A DNA stretch of 64,000 bases. Origin: Brevibacillus agri (lineage in GTDB: Bacteria; Bacillota; Bacilli; Brevibacillales; Brevibacillaceae). Position 1 is the first letter of the stretch. Each line of letters begins with the position of its first letter. The translations under genes were made by a program, and so were the position numbers. Shown here in pieces: positions 27,866 through 35,889 of this stretch. The notes under the pieces were generated by a model. It did no database searches. It was given only the letters and a program-made list of their open reading frames with translations, and was not told where the DNA came from. The stretch is taken from contig NZ_CP026363.1 in NCBI RefSeq assembly GCF_004117055.1, positions 3,154,001-3,218,000 on the forward strand. The letters are read 5' to 3'.

Positions 27866-28519
27866 TTATTTTCTGCGAATGTTACGGGCGAGCACGTTGC
27901 CGAGCGACTGAATCCCTTGAACGAGCACGACCAAAATCACAACGGTAGCGACAATCGTAATCGTGCTGAAGCGCTGGTACCCGTATGTAATCGCCAGGTC
28001 GCCGATCCCGCCGCCGCCGACTGCCCCGGCCATCGCCGTGGCGCCGATCAGGCCGATGGTCGCCGTCGTAATGCTGAGAATGAGCGAGCCGAGCGTCTCG
28101 GGAATGAGAAACCGAAAAATGATTTGCATCGGGGTGGCCCCCATCGCTTCGGCTGCCTCGATGATGCCCGGATTGATTTCCAGCAACGAATTTTCCACCA
28201 GCCGCGCGATGTACGGACCGCTGTAAATGACCAGCGGCACGATTGCCGCCGTCGTTCCGATGGAAGTCCCGACGACGAGCCGCGTAAACGGAATGATCGC
28301 CACCAGCAAAATGATGAACGGGACGGAACGCAGCACGTTGATAACCGGGTTCAAGGCCGAAAAGATCAACGGATTTTCCAAAATGTGCCCTTTGCGCGTC
28401 ACGACCAGCAGGACGCCGAGCGGCAGGCCGATCAAGGTCGCAAACAGCAACGATACACTCACCATATAGAGCGTCTCGTACAATGCCTGATAGATTTGCG
28501 CAGAACTGACTTCCATCAC
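27866..28519 (-). CDS. metI: MetI-like ABC permease (first transporter)
   Basis: A 217-residue permease with MetI features: IYQALYETLYMVSVSLLFAT at the N-terminus and the GATPMQIIFRFLIPETLGSL coupling loop. Four-base ATGA overlap with the upstream ATPase gene. Basic C-terminal tail (NVLARNIRRK). Confidence 0.92.
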   Translation of the reverse strand: MMEVSSAQIYQALYETLYMVSVSLLFATLIGLPLGVLLVVTRKGHILENPLIFSALNPVINVLRSVPFIILLVAIIPFTRLVVGTSIGTTAAIVPLVIYSGPYIARLVENSLLEINPGIIEAAEAMGATPMQIIFRFLIPETLGSLILSITTATIGLIGATAMAGAVGGGGIGDLAITYGYQRFSTITIVATVVILVVLVQGIQSLGNVLARNIRRK

Positions 28520-29607
28520 GAAACAATCTCCTTCACGGTCACATTTTGCTGCTGGATGTAGTGGTACGCGCGAACGATTTCCGCTTCATTGCCGGTAAGC
28601 TCGACGATCAGATTGCCAAAAGGCACGCCCGCAAGCTCGGTGATGCTGCCAAACAGGACGTTCACGTCGCTGTTGAAGCGTTTCGCCACCTGGGAGAGCA
28701 GCGGCTGGCCCGTGCTTTCCCCGATGAAGTGGATGTTGAGAATTTTCGATTTGCCGCGCTTGGTCGCAAGCAGCTTGCGCACGCTTGGCGGGATGTCGTC
28801 GCGCACGACCGATTTGACGAAATTGCGCGCCACCTCTGTCTGCGGATTCGCAAACACGTCGAGGACATTACCCTGCTCCACGATGGCGCCATGCTCCATG
28901 ACCGCCACCCGGTTGCAAATTTCTTTGATGACGTTCATTTCGTGCGTAATCATCAAAATCGTGACGTTGTACTCTTGGTTCACCCGCTTAAGCAATTGCA
29001 AAATGGACTCGGTCGTTTGCGGGTCCAGCGCCGAGGTCGCTTCGTCGCTTAACAGGATGGACGGATTGGTCGCGAGCGCACGGGCGATGCCGACTCGCTG
29101 CTTCTGGCCTCCGGACAACTGGTCGGGGTAGCTCGTCGCTTTGTCCGTCAAGCCGACGAAGGACAATAGTTCGTCGACTCGCTCCTGAATCTGCTTTTTC
29201 GGCGTGTCGCCGAGTCGAAGCGGCATGGCGACATTGTCAAAAACGGTCTTCGTCGCCAGCAGGTTGAACTGCTGAAAAATCATGCCGATGTTCTTTTTGA
29301 CGCTTCGCAGCTCTTTGACCGAGAGCTTCGTCAAGTCTTTGCCAGCGACGATGACGCTGCCTGCTGTCGGACGCTCCAGCAAATTGACCGTCCGCAAAAG
29401 CGTGCTTTTTCCGGCTCCGCTAAAGCCGATGACGCCAAAAATGTCGCCTTTTTTCACGTCGAGGGTGACGCCCTTCAACGCCTCAATCGTCTGGCCCCCG
29501 CTCTCAAACGTCTTCGATACGCCGTGAAAGGCGATCATGCTCTCCTTCGCCTCACCCGGGATGCCATACGGCGGATGGTCTTCCACGGCCGCAGCTCCGA
29601 TTCCCAT
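28516..29607 (-). CDS. metN: MetN-like ABC ATPase with NIL domain (first transporter)
   Basis: A 363-residue ATPase of a methionine-type importer. Walker A GFSGAGKSTLLR, signature LSGGQKQRVGIARAL, Walker B ILLSDEATSALD, and a C-terminal NIL (ACT-like) domain of about 75 residues (LNIHFIGESTGQPLLSQVAK onward) that in the family binds methionine and inhibits uptake. ATG 29607 is supported by AGGAGGAG. An unusual 23-residue N-terminal extension (MGIGAAAVEDHPPYG) precedes the usual MIAFHGVSKTF; internal initiation there cannot be excluded. Confidence 0.92.
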   Translation of the reverse strand: MGIGAAAVEDHPPYGIPGEAKESMIAFHGVSKTFESGGQTIEALKGVTLDVKKGDIFGVIGFSGAGKSTLLRTVNLLERPTAGSVIVAGKDLTKLSVKELRSVKKNIGMIFQQFNLLATKTVFDNVAMPLRLGDTPKKQIQERVDELLSFVGLTDKATSYPDQLSGGQKQRVGIARALATNPSILLSDEATSALDPQTTESILQLLKRVNQEYNVTILMITHEMNVIKEICNRVAVMEHGAIVEQGNVLDVFANPQTEVARNFVKSVVRDDIPPSVRKLLATKRGKSKILNIHFIGESTGQPLLSQVAKRFNSDVNVLFGSITELAGVPFGNLIVELTGNEAEIVRAYHYIQQQNVTVKEIVS

Positions 29608-29726
29608 ACAATCTCCTCCTAGCCAAGCGAAACTTTATCGGGCAGACAGCGGCCTGCCTGCCCGTTAACCGGCTGCGCTTTTTTCGCAAGCGCTTGGGCG
29701 CAGCCCGCGTATTTACCTTGTACTCG

Positions 29727-29987
29727 TTACTCGGCCAAAAGCGCTGCGAGCCGATCCAATTGGGTGTAGAGCAGCGCCTCGTATTTGCCGTCGCCGCCGA
29801 TTTCCACGAGCGGGATCAGGCGCGTGCCGTATTTGACCTCCAGCACATCGCGCAGCACGTCTTTTCCTGCTACGTCAATCCATTCGTATGGGCGGTTTTG
29901 CTCTTCCAATATGGCTTTGACGTTTTCACAATAGGAGCAGCCTTCTCTTCCCCATACCACGACTTTTTTCGTTTGTGTTTCTGCCAC
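29727..29987 (-). CDS. Glutaredoxin-like redoxin (YtnI-like)
   Basis: An 86-residue thioredoxin-fold protein with redox motif CSYC (WGREGCSYCENVKAIL) and a TRLIPLVEIGG cis-proline loop. GTG 29987 is chosen because GGGGGAGGG lies a few bases upstream; longer in-frame extensions would read through the leader terminator. It is the first gene of the sulfur operon, matching ytnI in the B. subtilis ytm/ytn operon. A possible role is reductive handling of the cysteine or persulfide product. Confidence 0.82.
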   Translation of the reverse strand: MAETQTKKVVVWGREGCSYCENVKAILEEQNRPYEWIDVAGKDVLRDVLEVKYGTRLIPLVEIGGDGKYEALLYTQLDRLAALLAE

Positions 29988-30036
29988 TCGCTTTCCCTCC
30001 CCCATTTTTCCGACGCTGTTCCCAGGCAAAGAAAAA

Positions 30037-30088
30037 GACTCCCTGCTCGTTGGCACAGCTCGAGCAGGAAGTCTCTCCAGTGGTCTGG
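30037..30088 (-). promoter_or_regulatory. Leader terminator with adjacent 4-bp hairpin (sulfur operon)
   Basis: In the 5' leader of the minus-strand sulfur operon, CCAG-ACCA-CTGG (plus 30077-30088) is followed three bases later by a strong terminator stem GACTTCCTGCTCG/CGAGCAGGGAGTC and TTTTTCTTT. The terminator precedes the first gene by about 45 bases, so transcription must be conditionally allowed past it. Similar two-part leaders stand before 30402 and 33832. Confidence 0.65.
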
Positions 30089-30124
30089 TCGATGACTTTT
30101 TAAATTCATATAGGATTACTAGGG

Positions 30125-30153
30125 ATATTATCATTCGTCATCTTTCTCGTCAA
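30125..30153 (-). promoter_or_regulatory. Promoter of the ten-gene sulfur operon
   Basis: Minus strand TTGACG, 17 bases, TAATAT. Transcription would begin near 30118, giving a leader of about 130 bases before the glutaredoxin-like gene. Confidence 0.7.
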
Positions 30154-30212
30154 CGGATTTTTTCCACGATGTTTTCCGCGATTTTTGTCCGGCCTCATTT
30201 TGCCTGCCCCCA

Positions 30213-30241
30213 TTGACAGCCCGGAGCGATATCGTTAAAAT
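30213..30241 (+). promoter_or_regulatory. Promoter of the luciferase-like oxidoreductase gene
   Basis: TTGACA (30213-30218), 17 bases, TAAAAT (30236-30241). It is divergent from the sulfur-operon promoter 60 bases away. Confidence 0.7.
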
Positions 30242-30310
30242 CCGAGTAAACAACTAAGTAAATGAGATTTAAAAGTGCAGCAGATGACAACTTCATGCTT
30301 GCATAGCTGA

Positions 30311-30370
30311 CTGGACCACCAGAAGCCCCTTCGCCGATCGGATTGCCGATCTATGACTGAGGGGCTTTTT
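30311..30370 (+). promoter_or_regulatory. Leader terminator with adjacent 4-bp hairpin (oxidoreductase gene)
   Basis: CTGG-ACCA-CCAG (30311-30322) is followed directly by terminator arms AGCCCC/GGGGCT, with an internal GATCGG/CCGATC stem, and a T run. The small stem differs from that at 30077-30088 by paired changes (CCAG/CTGG against CTGG/CCAG) while the ACCA loop is kept. The terminator lies 31 bases before the gene. Confidence 0.65.
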
Positions 30371-30401
30371 GTGCGTACTTCGACACGGTTAGGGGAGAGA
30401 C

Positions 30402-31427
30402 ATGGTGGCATTGACATTGAGCATTCTCGATCAAAGTCCGATTCAAGAAGGAGAAACGGCGACCGAAGCGTTCCAGCATACGATTCGGCTGGCGCAAAAG
30501 GCGGAAGACTGGGGCTATCACCGCTTCTGGGTGGCGGAGCATCACGACCTCGATCATGTGGTCGGCTCCTCCCCCGAGGTGCTCATCGCCCATCTTTTGG
30601 CGAAAACAGAGCGCATCCGCATCGGCTCCGGCGGGGTCATGCTCCAGCATTACAGTCCTTATAAAGTAGCGGAAAACTTTCATGTCCTCGCCGCCCTGGC
30701 TCCGGGACGGGTGGATCTCGGCATCGGCCGCGCGCCGGGAGGGCTTCCCCTCTCGACGAAAGCGCTACAGCCGCACAGCGGCACGGGTTCGCCTGGCGCA
30801 TCGCTGGAAGAAAAGCTCGCGGAGCTTGCGCTGTTCCTGCGCAACGAGCTGCCCCCCACTCATCCGCTGTACGGTCTGACCGCCGTGCCCCTGCCAAGCG
30901 AGCCAGTCGGCATTTATTTGCTCGGCACGAGTGCAGCGAGCGCGCAGCTTGCGGCAGAGCGCGGTGTTCCGTACGTGTTTGCCCTCTTTATCAGTCAGGA
31001 CGAAGCGGTCTGCCGGGAAGCTTTTGACGTGTACCGCCAGCAGTTTCAGCCAGGCGAACGGGCAAAGCCGCTCCCGATCCTGGCCGTCTCCGTCATCGTC
31101 GCCCAGACGGAGGAAGAAGCCTTGCAGTTGGCCGCGGAAACGAAAATCGCCAAAATCCACCTGCAAAGCGGCAAAACGGTCACCGTCACCAGCTTGAAAA
31201 AGGCGGAGGAATACGGGCGGCAGGCAGACGAATCGTTTCGGATCGAGGTCAAGGAAGCCAACGTCATCGCCGGAACGAAGGAGTCCGTGCGCGAGCGGCT
31301 GCTGGAGCTGGCGCGTACCTATCAGGTGGGAGAGCTGGTGATCCACACTCCGATCAAACATTTTGCCAAGCGGCTTCTCTCCTATGAACTGTTGCACGAA
31401 GCGTTTGCTGAGCTAAGCGTTACTTGA
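30402..31427 (+). CDS. LLM-class flavin-dependent oxidoreductase
   Basis: A 341-residue luciferase-like monooxygenase with a TIM-barrel fold. Typical segments are LSILDQSPIQEGETATEAFQ, WGYHRFWVAEHHDLDHVVGS, IRIGSGGVMLQHYSPYKVAE and RVDLGIGRAPGG. This branch is widespread and its substrates are mostly unknown. It is divergent from the sulfur operon, shares its leader design, and lies near two NtaA-type monooxygenases, so organosulfur oxidation is plausible. GGGGAGAG precedes the ATG. Confidence 0.9.
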   Translation: MVALTLSILDQSPIQEGETATEAFQHTIRLAQKAEDWGYHRFWVAEHHDLDHVVGSSPEVLIAHLLAKTERIRIGSGGVMLQHYSPYKVAENFHVLAALAPGRVDLGIGRAPGGLPLSTKALQPHSGTGSPGASLEEKLAELALFLRNELPPTHPLYGLTAVPLPSEPVGIYLLGTSAASAQLAAERGVPYVFALFISQDEAVCREAFDVYRQQFQPGERAKPLPILAVSVIVAQTEEEALQLAAETKIAKIHLQSGKTVTVTSLKKAEEYGRQADESFRIEVKEANVIAGTKESVRERLLELARTYQVGELVIHTPIKHFAKRLLSYELLHEAFAELSVT

Positions 31428-31523
31428 GTGATGCGTTTGGCGACTGCCGATTGGCATTCGGCATTTGCGCGAAAAAACGTGGCTGGCGGTGCCGCAGCGT
31501 TGGACAGCGCAGTCCCCCTCGCA

Positions 31524-31571
31524 CAGCCCCCTGATTGTGGAATGACTCCACAGTTGGCGGGGCTGTTTTTT
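31524..31571 (+). terminator. Terminator of the oxidoreductase gene
   Basis: CAGCCCC with GGGGCTG, enclosing an inner GTGGA/TCCAC stem, followed by seven T. Confidence 0.85.
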
Positions 31572-31572
31572 G

Positions 31573-31625
31573 AGGCTCTGTTCGCAAGATGATCGCTGTA
31601 TTATGATGAATGGAAACATTCGTCT
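31573..31625 (-). repeat. Dispersed repeat, possible copy D
   Basis: On the minus strand this reads like the right half of copy A: TTGCGAACAGAGCCT against TTGCGAACAAGAGCCT, with weaker matches upstream (GTTTCC, ATAATA.AGC). It lies directly after the terminator at 31524-31571. Similarity is clear only over about 17 bases. Confidence 0.3.
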
Positions 31626-31672
31626 GCATCAGCGAAAATAGCTGTAGCGAATTGACTCAAGCGACAGGAACA

Positions 31673-31714
31673 TCTCGCTGAATGTCCGCAGCCAAAACAG
31701 CGGGAGTTTTTTTC
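31673..31714 (+). terminator. Hairpin with T run ahead of the GNAT gene
   Basis: CTCGCTG pairs imperfectly with CAGCGGGAG and is followed by seven T, 40 bases before the next gene. It may be a leader terminator or simply end antecedent transcription. Confidence 0.4.
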
Positions 31715-31753
31715 AAGCGATGCAGCTTGCAACCATTGGCGGGGGGAGAAAGC

Positions 31754-32230
31754 ATGGATATTACGATCCGAAGTGCTAAGCAAGATGATTACGCGGCGTT
31801 ATTGCCTTTGTTTCGGCAAGTTCATGATTTGCACGTTTTCGAACGGCCGGACCTCTACAAAAAGAATGCGACTCCAGTGGAGGAAGCGTTGTTTCATGAC
31901 CAGCTACACGATGATCGGCAACATATTTTTGTGGCTACGCTCGGTATGGAAATCGTTGGCGTCGTTGTTTTGCAGGAAGAAGACATCCGGGAAAACTCAT
32001 TTGTAAATGCGCGGAAAGTTTTGCTTGTCAACAGTTTATGTGTGGCGGATACGCTGAGGAAAAAGGGAATCGGAAGGAAGCTTATGCACCATGTTTTTGA
32101 CTTCGCCAAAGGCTTGGGCGTTGACAGCATTGAATTGGGGGTATCAGAGCGGAACCGACAGGCCATCCACTTTTACGAGTCGATTGGCATGACGACCAAA
32201 AGCAGGAAAATGGAGTTCCGATTAAGCTGA
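31754..32230 (+). CDS. GNAT-family N-acetyltransferase
   Basis: A 158-residue acetyltransferase. It starts MDITIRSAKQDDYAALLPLF and has the acetyl-CoA loop NSLCVADTLRKKGIGRKLMH, then ELGVSERNRQAIHFYESIGM. GGGGGGAGAAAGC precedes ATG 31754; the longer in-frame start at 31682 is not used because it reads through the hairpin region. GC is lower than in its neighbours. Substrate unknown. A terminator follows. Confidence 0.87.
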   Translation: MDITIRSAKQDDYAALLPLFRQVHDLHVFERPDLYKKNATPVEEALFHDQLHDDRQHIFVATLGMEIVGVVVLQEEDIRENSFVNARKVLLVNSLCVADTLRKKGIGRKLMHHVFDFAKGLGVDSIELGVSERNRQAIHFYESIGMTTKSRKMEFRLS

Positions 32231-32260
32231 CGGGAGACGATCGTTACCTCGCCAAAAAGA

Positions 32261-32287
32261 ACCCGCCAGTCCTTGGCGGGTTTTGTT
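32261..32287 (+). terminator. Terminator of the GNAT gene
   Basis: ACCCGCCA and TTGGCGGGT pair over GTCC and are followed by TTTTGTTGT. Confidence 0.8.
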
Positions 32288-32479
32288 GTACAACAACTCC
32301 GTTTCTTTGAGCAGCATGCTGTTAGAACAGAGCTTTACACGGTGGGCAACTTTTCATGCAGGCAGCCAGGCAGCTATTTGTCGGGCGGACTGCTCGCAAG
32401 CCCTGTTTTTCCGAGAGAACCAAAAGCCCCCCCTGCTCGCCCCCTCAGAGCAACAAACGCCCACGCCCCTCCCCTGTTT

Positions 32480-33832
32480 TTACAACGGCGCATTCACCCC
32501 TTGCGGCTCCGGTTTTCTCGGCTGCGCGTACCGATTGACCGGGAATGGCAGTCCGAGATTCCCGCGCAGCGTGTCGGCCTCGTACTCCGTGCGGAACAGG
32601 CCGCGCTGCTGCAAAATCGGAACGACCCGATCGACGAAATCGTCCAGCCCGCGCGGCACGTTCGACTGGAGGATGAATCCGTCTGCCGCCTCTTCCTCGA
32701 ACCAGCGCTGGATCAAATCCGCCACGTGCTCGGGCGTGCCGATGAACTCGCTCTCTGGCGTCGCGGTGTAGAGCGCGGTCTGCCTGAGCGTCCACTTTTG
32801 CTCCCTGGCCTTTTGCTTGATTTTGTCCGTCGTGCTGCGGAAACTGTTGCTGCCGACTTCGCCGATATCCGGGAACGGTTCGTCCAGCGGGTACTGGGAA
32901 AAGTCGTGATGGTCAAAAAATCGGCCCAAGAAATGCAGTGCCTGCTCGATGCTGACCAGGCTTGCCAGCTCTTCGTGCTTGCGCTTCGCTTCCTCTGCCG
33001 TTCGCCCGATGATCGGGCTGATCCCAGGGAAAATGAGAATGTCGGCGGAGCTTCGCCCGTAGGCGGCTGCCCGTTCCTTGACATCGCGGTAAAAGCGCTG
33101 TGCATCGGCAAGCGTCTCTTGTCCGGTAAAGGCCGCATCGGCGGATTTGGCTGCCAATGTCTTTCCGCTTTCCGACGAGCCTGCCTGGAAAATGACCGGC
33201 TGGCCCTGTCGGGAGCGGGCGATGTTCAACGGCCCTTGCACCGCGAAAAACTCCCCCTGATGGTCGAGCCGATGCATCTTCGCCGGGTCGAAAAACACCC
33301 CGGACTGCTTATCCCGGACGAAGGCGTCGTCCTCCCACGAATCCCACAGCCCTTTTGCCACGGTCAAATATTCTTCGGCAATCCGGTAACGCAGCTCGTG
33401 GTCAGGATGCTGCTTGTTGCCGTAATTTTTCGCCGAGCCTTCCAGCGGCGAGGTGACGACGTTCCAGCCTGCCCTCCCGCCGCTGATCTGGTCGAGGGAG
33501 GCGAGCTGCCTCGCTACCGTAAACGGCTCGCTGTACGAAGTCGACACCGTCCCGACCAGGCCGATTTTGCTGGTGACGCCGCCCAAGGCCGACAAAATCG
33601 TCAGCGGCTCGAAGCGGTTCAAAAAGTGCGGGAGCGATTTTTCATTGATGTACAGCCCGTCCGCGACGAAGACGAGATCAAACTTCCCGGCCTCCGCCTT
33701 TTGCGCCTGCTGCGTGTAAAACGCAAAGCTGACACTGGCGTCCGGCTGCGCATCCGGGTGTCGCCATGCGCCCATATGCCCGCCGATTCCGTGAATCATG
33801 GCGCCGAGCCTCAGTTGCCTTTTCTTTGCCAT
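32480..33832 (-). CDS. FMN-dependent monooxygenase, NtaA/DmoA group (second copy)
   Basis: A 450-residue paralogue of the monooxygenase at 25562-26917, with the same landmarks: [40 protein letters not shown] and [23 protein letters not shown] 33832 is chosen since GAGGAGGAGAG lies directly upstream; the open frame continues to 33940 only through the leader terminator. It forms its own transcription unit with a TTGACA promoter and a leader terminator like those of the sulfur operon. It may attack a different organosulfur or chelate substrate. Confidence 0.9.
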   Translation of the reverse strand: MAKKRQLRLGAMIHGIGGHMGAWRHPDAQPDASVSFAFYTQQAQKAEAGKFDLVFVADGLYINEKSLPHFLNRFEPLTILSALGGVTSKIGLVGTVSTSYSEPFTVARQLASLDQISGGRAGWNVVTSPLEGSAKNYGNKQHPDHELRYRIAEEYLTVAKGLWDSWEDDAFVRDKQSGVFFDPAKMHRLDHQGEFFAVQGPLNIARSRQGQPVIFQAGSSESGKTLAAKSADAAFTGQETLADAQRFYRDVKERAAAYGRSSADILIFPGISPIIGRTAEEAKRKHEELASLVSIEQALHFLGRFFDHHDFSQYPLDEPFPDIGEVGSNSFRSTTDKIKQKAREQKWTLRQTALYTATPESEFIGTPEHVADLIQRWFEEEAADGFILQSNVPRGLDDFVDRVVPILQQRGLFRTEYEADTLRGNLGLPFPVNRYAQPRKPEPQGVNAPL

Positions 33833-33898
33833 CTTCTCTCCTCCTCGATCCCAAACGGCTTGCCGCCAACGCCCGCAACCGTCAGTTTTGGAACGCAC

Positions 33899-33940
33899 AA
33901 AAAGGCCCCTGTACAAGCACAGGAGCCTTTGGTTGACCAA
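33899..33940 (-). promoter_or_regulatory. Leader terminator with adjacent 4-bp hairpin (second monooxygenase)
   Basis: Minus strand TTGG-TCAA-CCAA (plus 33929-33940) runs directly into terminator arms AAGGCTCCTGT/ACAGGGGCCTT and a T run, then GTGCGT. The stretch from the small hairpin to GTGCGT resembles the leader at 30311-30376 (GAYTGGWCMACCA, then GGGGC followed by T residues and GTGCGT). Confidence 0.65.
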
Positions 33941-33966
33941 TCGGCAGGAATGGGTTTTCTTCCTCC

Positions 33967-33995
33967 AGATTATTACTATTATTCCGATGTGTCAA
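33967..33995 (-). promoter_or_regulatory. Promoter of the second monooxygenase gene
   Basis: Minus strand TTGACA, 17 bases, TAATCT. Predicted start near 33960, about 20 bases before the small leader hairpin. Confidence 0.7.
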
Positions 33996-34097
33996 TAAGG
34001 TTTTGCGAAAATCAGCCCGGCCCGGCTGGCAAAACCCGCATCTGCGCACCAGGTTCGGCAGGGTTCATTTCACCGCCATGCATCCGCTCCAAAAAAA

Positions 34098-34140
34098 CCG
34101 GCCTCATGCGGTTGGCAGCGTAGAAACGTCAGCCAGCCGG
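34098..34140 (-). terminator. Possible terminator overlapping the end of the deacylase gene
   Basis: On the minus strand CCGGC and GCCGG can pair across the last codons and stop of the gene, followed by TTTTTTT (plus 34091-34097). The stem is short. Confidence 0.4.
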
Positions 34141-34595
34141 CCTTTTGTCGCCTTCAGCAGCCCGTCAACCGCAAGCTCGATCTGCACGCCGATGTTCCCT
34201 CCGCTGACGATGATCCGCTCCATTTGCTCCGCGCGGCTGTCAATGACGGTCGGGAACAGCTTTTTCATCCCCACCGGAGAACAGCCGCCCCGCACATATC
34301 CCGTTACGGCGGTAATGTCTTTCACAGCGATCATCTCGATCTTTTTCTCCCCGACCACTTTCGCCGCTTTTTTCAAATCCAGCTCCGCCTCCACCGGGAT
34401 GACGAAGACGTAGTACGCCCGGCTCGTGCCTTGCGAAACGAGCGTCTTGTAGACGACTCCAGCTTCCCGGCCGATTTTTTGCGCCACCGAGACGCCGTCA
34501 ATTTTCCCGTCGTCGGTCCGGTACGTCAGCATAGTGTAGTCGATTTTTTCCTTGTCCAAAATCCGCATCGCATTCGTTTTGGCTTGCTTCATCAT
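34104..34595 (-). CDS. ybaK: Cys-tRNA(Pro)/Cys-tRNA(Cys) deacylase, YbaK/EbsC
   Basis: A 163-residue trans-editing factor that hydrolyses mischarged Cys-tRNA(Pro). It matches the YbaK family: KTNAMRILDKEKIDYTMLTY at the N-terminus, the KTLV strand with the catalytic lysine region, and GYVRGGCSPVGMKKLFPTVI. Start ATG 34595 follows GGAGTGG; the adjacent ATG 34592 is possible. Upstream in-frame extension to 34706 is not supported by a ribosome-binding site. It stands alone beside sulfur genes, perhaps by chance. Confidence 0.93.
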   Translation of the reverse strand: MMKQAKTNAMRILDKEKIDYTMLTYRTDDGKIDGVSVAQKIGREAGVVYKTLVSQGTSRAYYVFVIPVEAELDLKKAAKVVGEKKIEMIAVKDITAVTGYVRGGCSPVGMKKLFPTVIDSRAEQMERIIVSGGNIGVQIELAVDGLLKATKGRLADVSTLPTA

Positions 34596-34730
34596 TTTCC
34601 ACTCCATTCCGTTCCCCGAAAGAAAGTAACTGCGCTTATTCTTCATCCTCTTTTCGTGCAGGTTGCCGTTTGGCGATAGCCACGAATTGACCGACAGCTT
34701 CGCCATCCCGATTCAGGCAGGCATGTAACA

Positions 34731-34821
34731 GCAACAAACGTTCCCCTAAAGACAACTACCCTTAGTTTGCCAATGCTTGCAGAACGATGTCAATAGCTAC
34801 ATTTTTGCGAGAAGAGCCTGA
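34731..34821 (+). repeat. Dispersed repeat, copy B
   Basis: Best match to copy A at 13261-13353, with shared GCAACAA, CGTTC, TTTGCCAAT, ATAGC, TTTTTGCGA and AAGAGCCTGA blocks. It ends eight bases before the IS30 inverted repeat. Confidence 0.55.
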
Positions 34822-34828
34822 CGACGAA

Positions 34829-35889
34829 TTGTCAAGACAAGTGCGACAGAGCTTCCATGAATGATTCGTAAGCGGTCTTCCAGCCCAGACATTTTCTTGG
34901 CCGATTGTTAATGAGCTCCAAGGCCTGAATCAGTTCCTCCTCGGAGACTTCGGCAAAATCCTTGCCTTTGGGAAAAAATTCTCGCAGAAGGCCATTTGCG
35001 TTCTCGTTCGTGCCCCTTTGCCAGGAAGAGTAGGGATCGGCAAAGTAAATGTTTACGCCATGTGCTGACTCCAGCCGTTCGTAACAGGCAAACTCTTTGC
35101 CACGGTCAACGGTAGCTGTTTGAAACGATCCTTTCGGTAACGACTCAGCAACGAAACCAAAGGCCTTTTCCATGGAAGCCGAGGTACGATCAGGCATCTT
35201 TACGGCAAGGTAAAAGCGTGTCTTGCGCTCAGCGAACGTCGCGACGCACGCCTTACTTTTTCCACGGCTGGAAACAACCGTATCCCGTTCCCAATGACCA
35301 AAGCTCTCACGCTTTCGTACTTCCTTGGGTCGCTGCCGAATGGACTTTCCTACGTTGAAGCGACCACGTGTTTCGATTGGTCTCCGGCGTTTCCCTTTGT
35401 GGCGCAGAACGGTGGTATCTCCTTTAACCAAAAAGCCCTGATACAGCCAGCGATACATCGTTTTAAACGACACTTTCTGTTCGGGGCATTCCTGACTCAT
35501 CCGTCCGGCAATCTGCTCGGGAGACCAGGTCTGCGCCAGCTTACTGGCAATGTAATGCTCACGTTCAGGAGTCCGCTTGCCTCTGGGAACAGACCGTTCG
35601 CGACGTTTCTCGTAAACCTCATGCGCGGCTTCTGCCTGATATTCCCCTGCCTTACAACCCCGTTTTAACTCACGGGCAATGGTAGCATGATGCCGTTTGA
35701 GTTCTCTGGCAATGGCGCGGGCAGACCAACCCAACCGATGAAGGAGTGCTAGCTCACTACGCTCTGTTATGCTAAGATGTGTATAACTCATGATTGATTC
35801 TCCTGTGTAAATGGTGTTGTCGTGACTTCATTTTACACGAATCAATCATGGGCCGTTTTTTTATCTAGGTGTCGCACTTGATATTACAA
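34829..35889. mobile_element. IS30-family insertion sequence
   Basis: About 1.06 kb, bounded by 20-base imperfect inverted repeats: TTGTCAAGACAAGTGCGACA (34829-34848) and, on the other strand, TTGTAATATCAAGTGCGACA (35870-35889), 16 of 20 positions identical. One intact transposase fills it. The right end truncates a DUF5682 gene, whose stop codon now comes from the IS. Exact ends and target duplication could not be fixed, since no clear direct repeat flanks it. Confidence 0.85.
34832..35791 (-). CDS. IS30-family transposase
   Basis: A 319-residue intact transposase. The N-terminal helix-turn-helix (LSITERSELALLHRLGWSAR, then HHATIARELKRG) binds the inverted repeats. The catalytic DDE triad is visible as HWERDTVV, TVDRGKEFA and GTNENANGLLREFFPKG. 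No frameshift is seen, so the element may be active. Its stop codon lies inside the left inverted repeat, a compact layout usual for IS30. Confidence 0.96.
   Translation of the reverse strand: MSYTHLSITERSELALLHRLGWSARAIARELKRHHATIARELKRGCKAGEYQAEAAHEVYEKRRERSVPRGKRTPEREHYIASKLAQTWSPEQIAGRMSQECPEQKVSFKTMYRWLYQGFLVKGDTTVLRHKGKRRRPIETRGRFNVGKSIRQRPKEVRKRESFGHWERDTVVSSRGKSKACVATFAERKTRFYLAVKMPDRTSASMEKAFGFVAESLPKGSFQTATVDRGKEFACYERLESAHGVNIYFADPYSSWQRGTNENANGLLREFFPKGKDFAEVSEEELIQALELINNRPRKCLGWKTAYESFMEALSHLS

Noticed and set aside
23616..28561. Plus-strand frames of 680 and 536 codons opposite the sulfur operon
   Set aside because: Shadows of metN, metI, metQ and the deacylase genes, with no start context.
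29870..30109. 79-codon frame MNLKSHRPDHW in the sulfur-operon leader as a Cys-containing leader peptide
   Set aside because: No ribosome-binding site and it overlaps the redoxin gene in another frame. The start of the frame is mentioned only as shared leader sequence.
29608..34103. SAM (S-box) riboswitch or T-box in the sulfur region
   Set aside because: Leaders are too short and lack the kink-turn and pseudoknot cores of SAM-I and the AGGGTGGNACCGCG T-box sequence.
32273..34123. 616-codon plus-strand frame opposite the second monooxygenase
   Set aside because: It begins inside the terminator of the GNAT gene and mirrors the monooxygenase codons.
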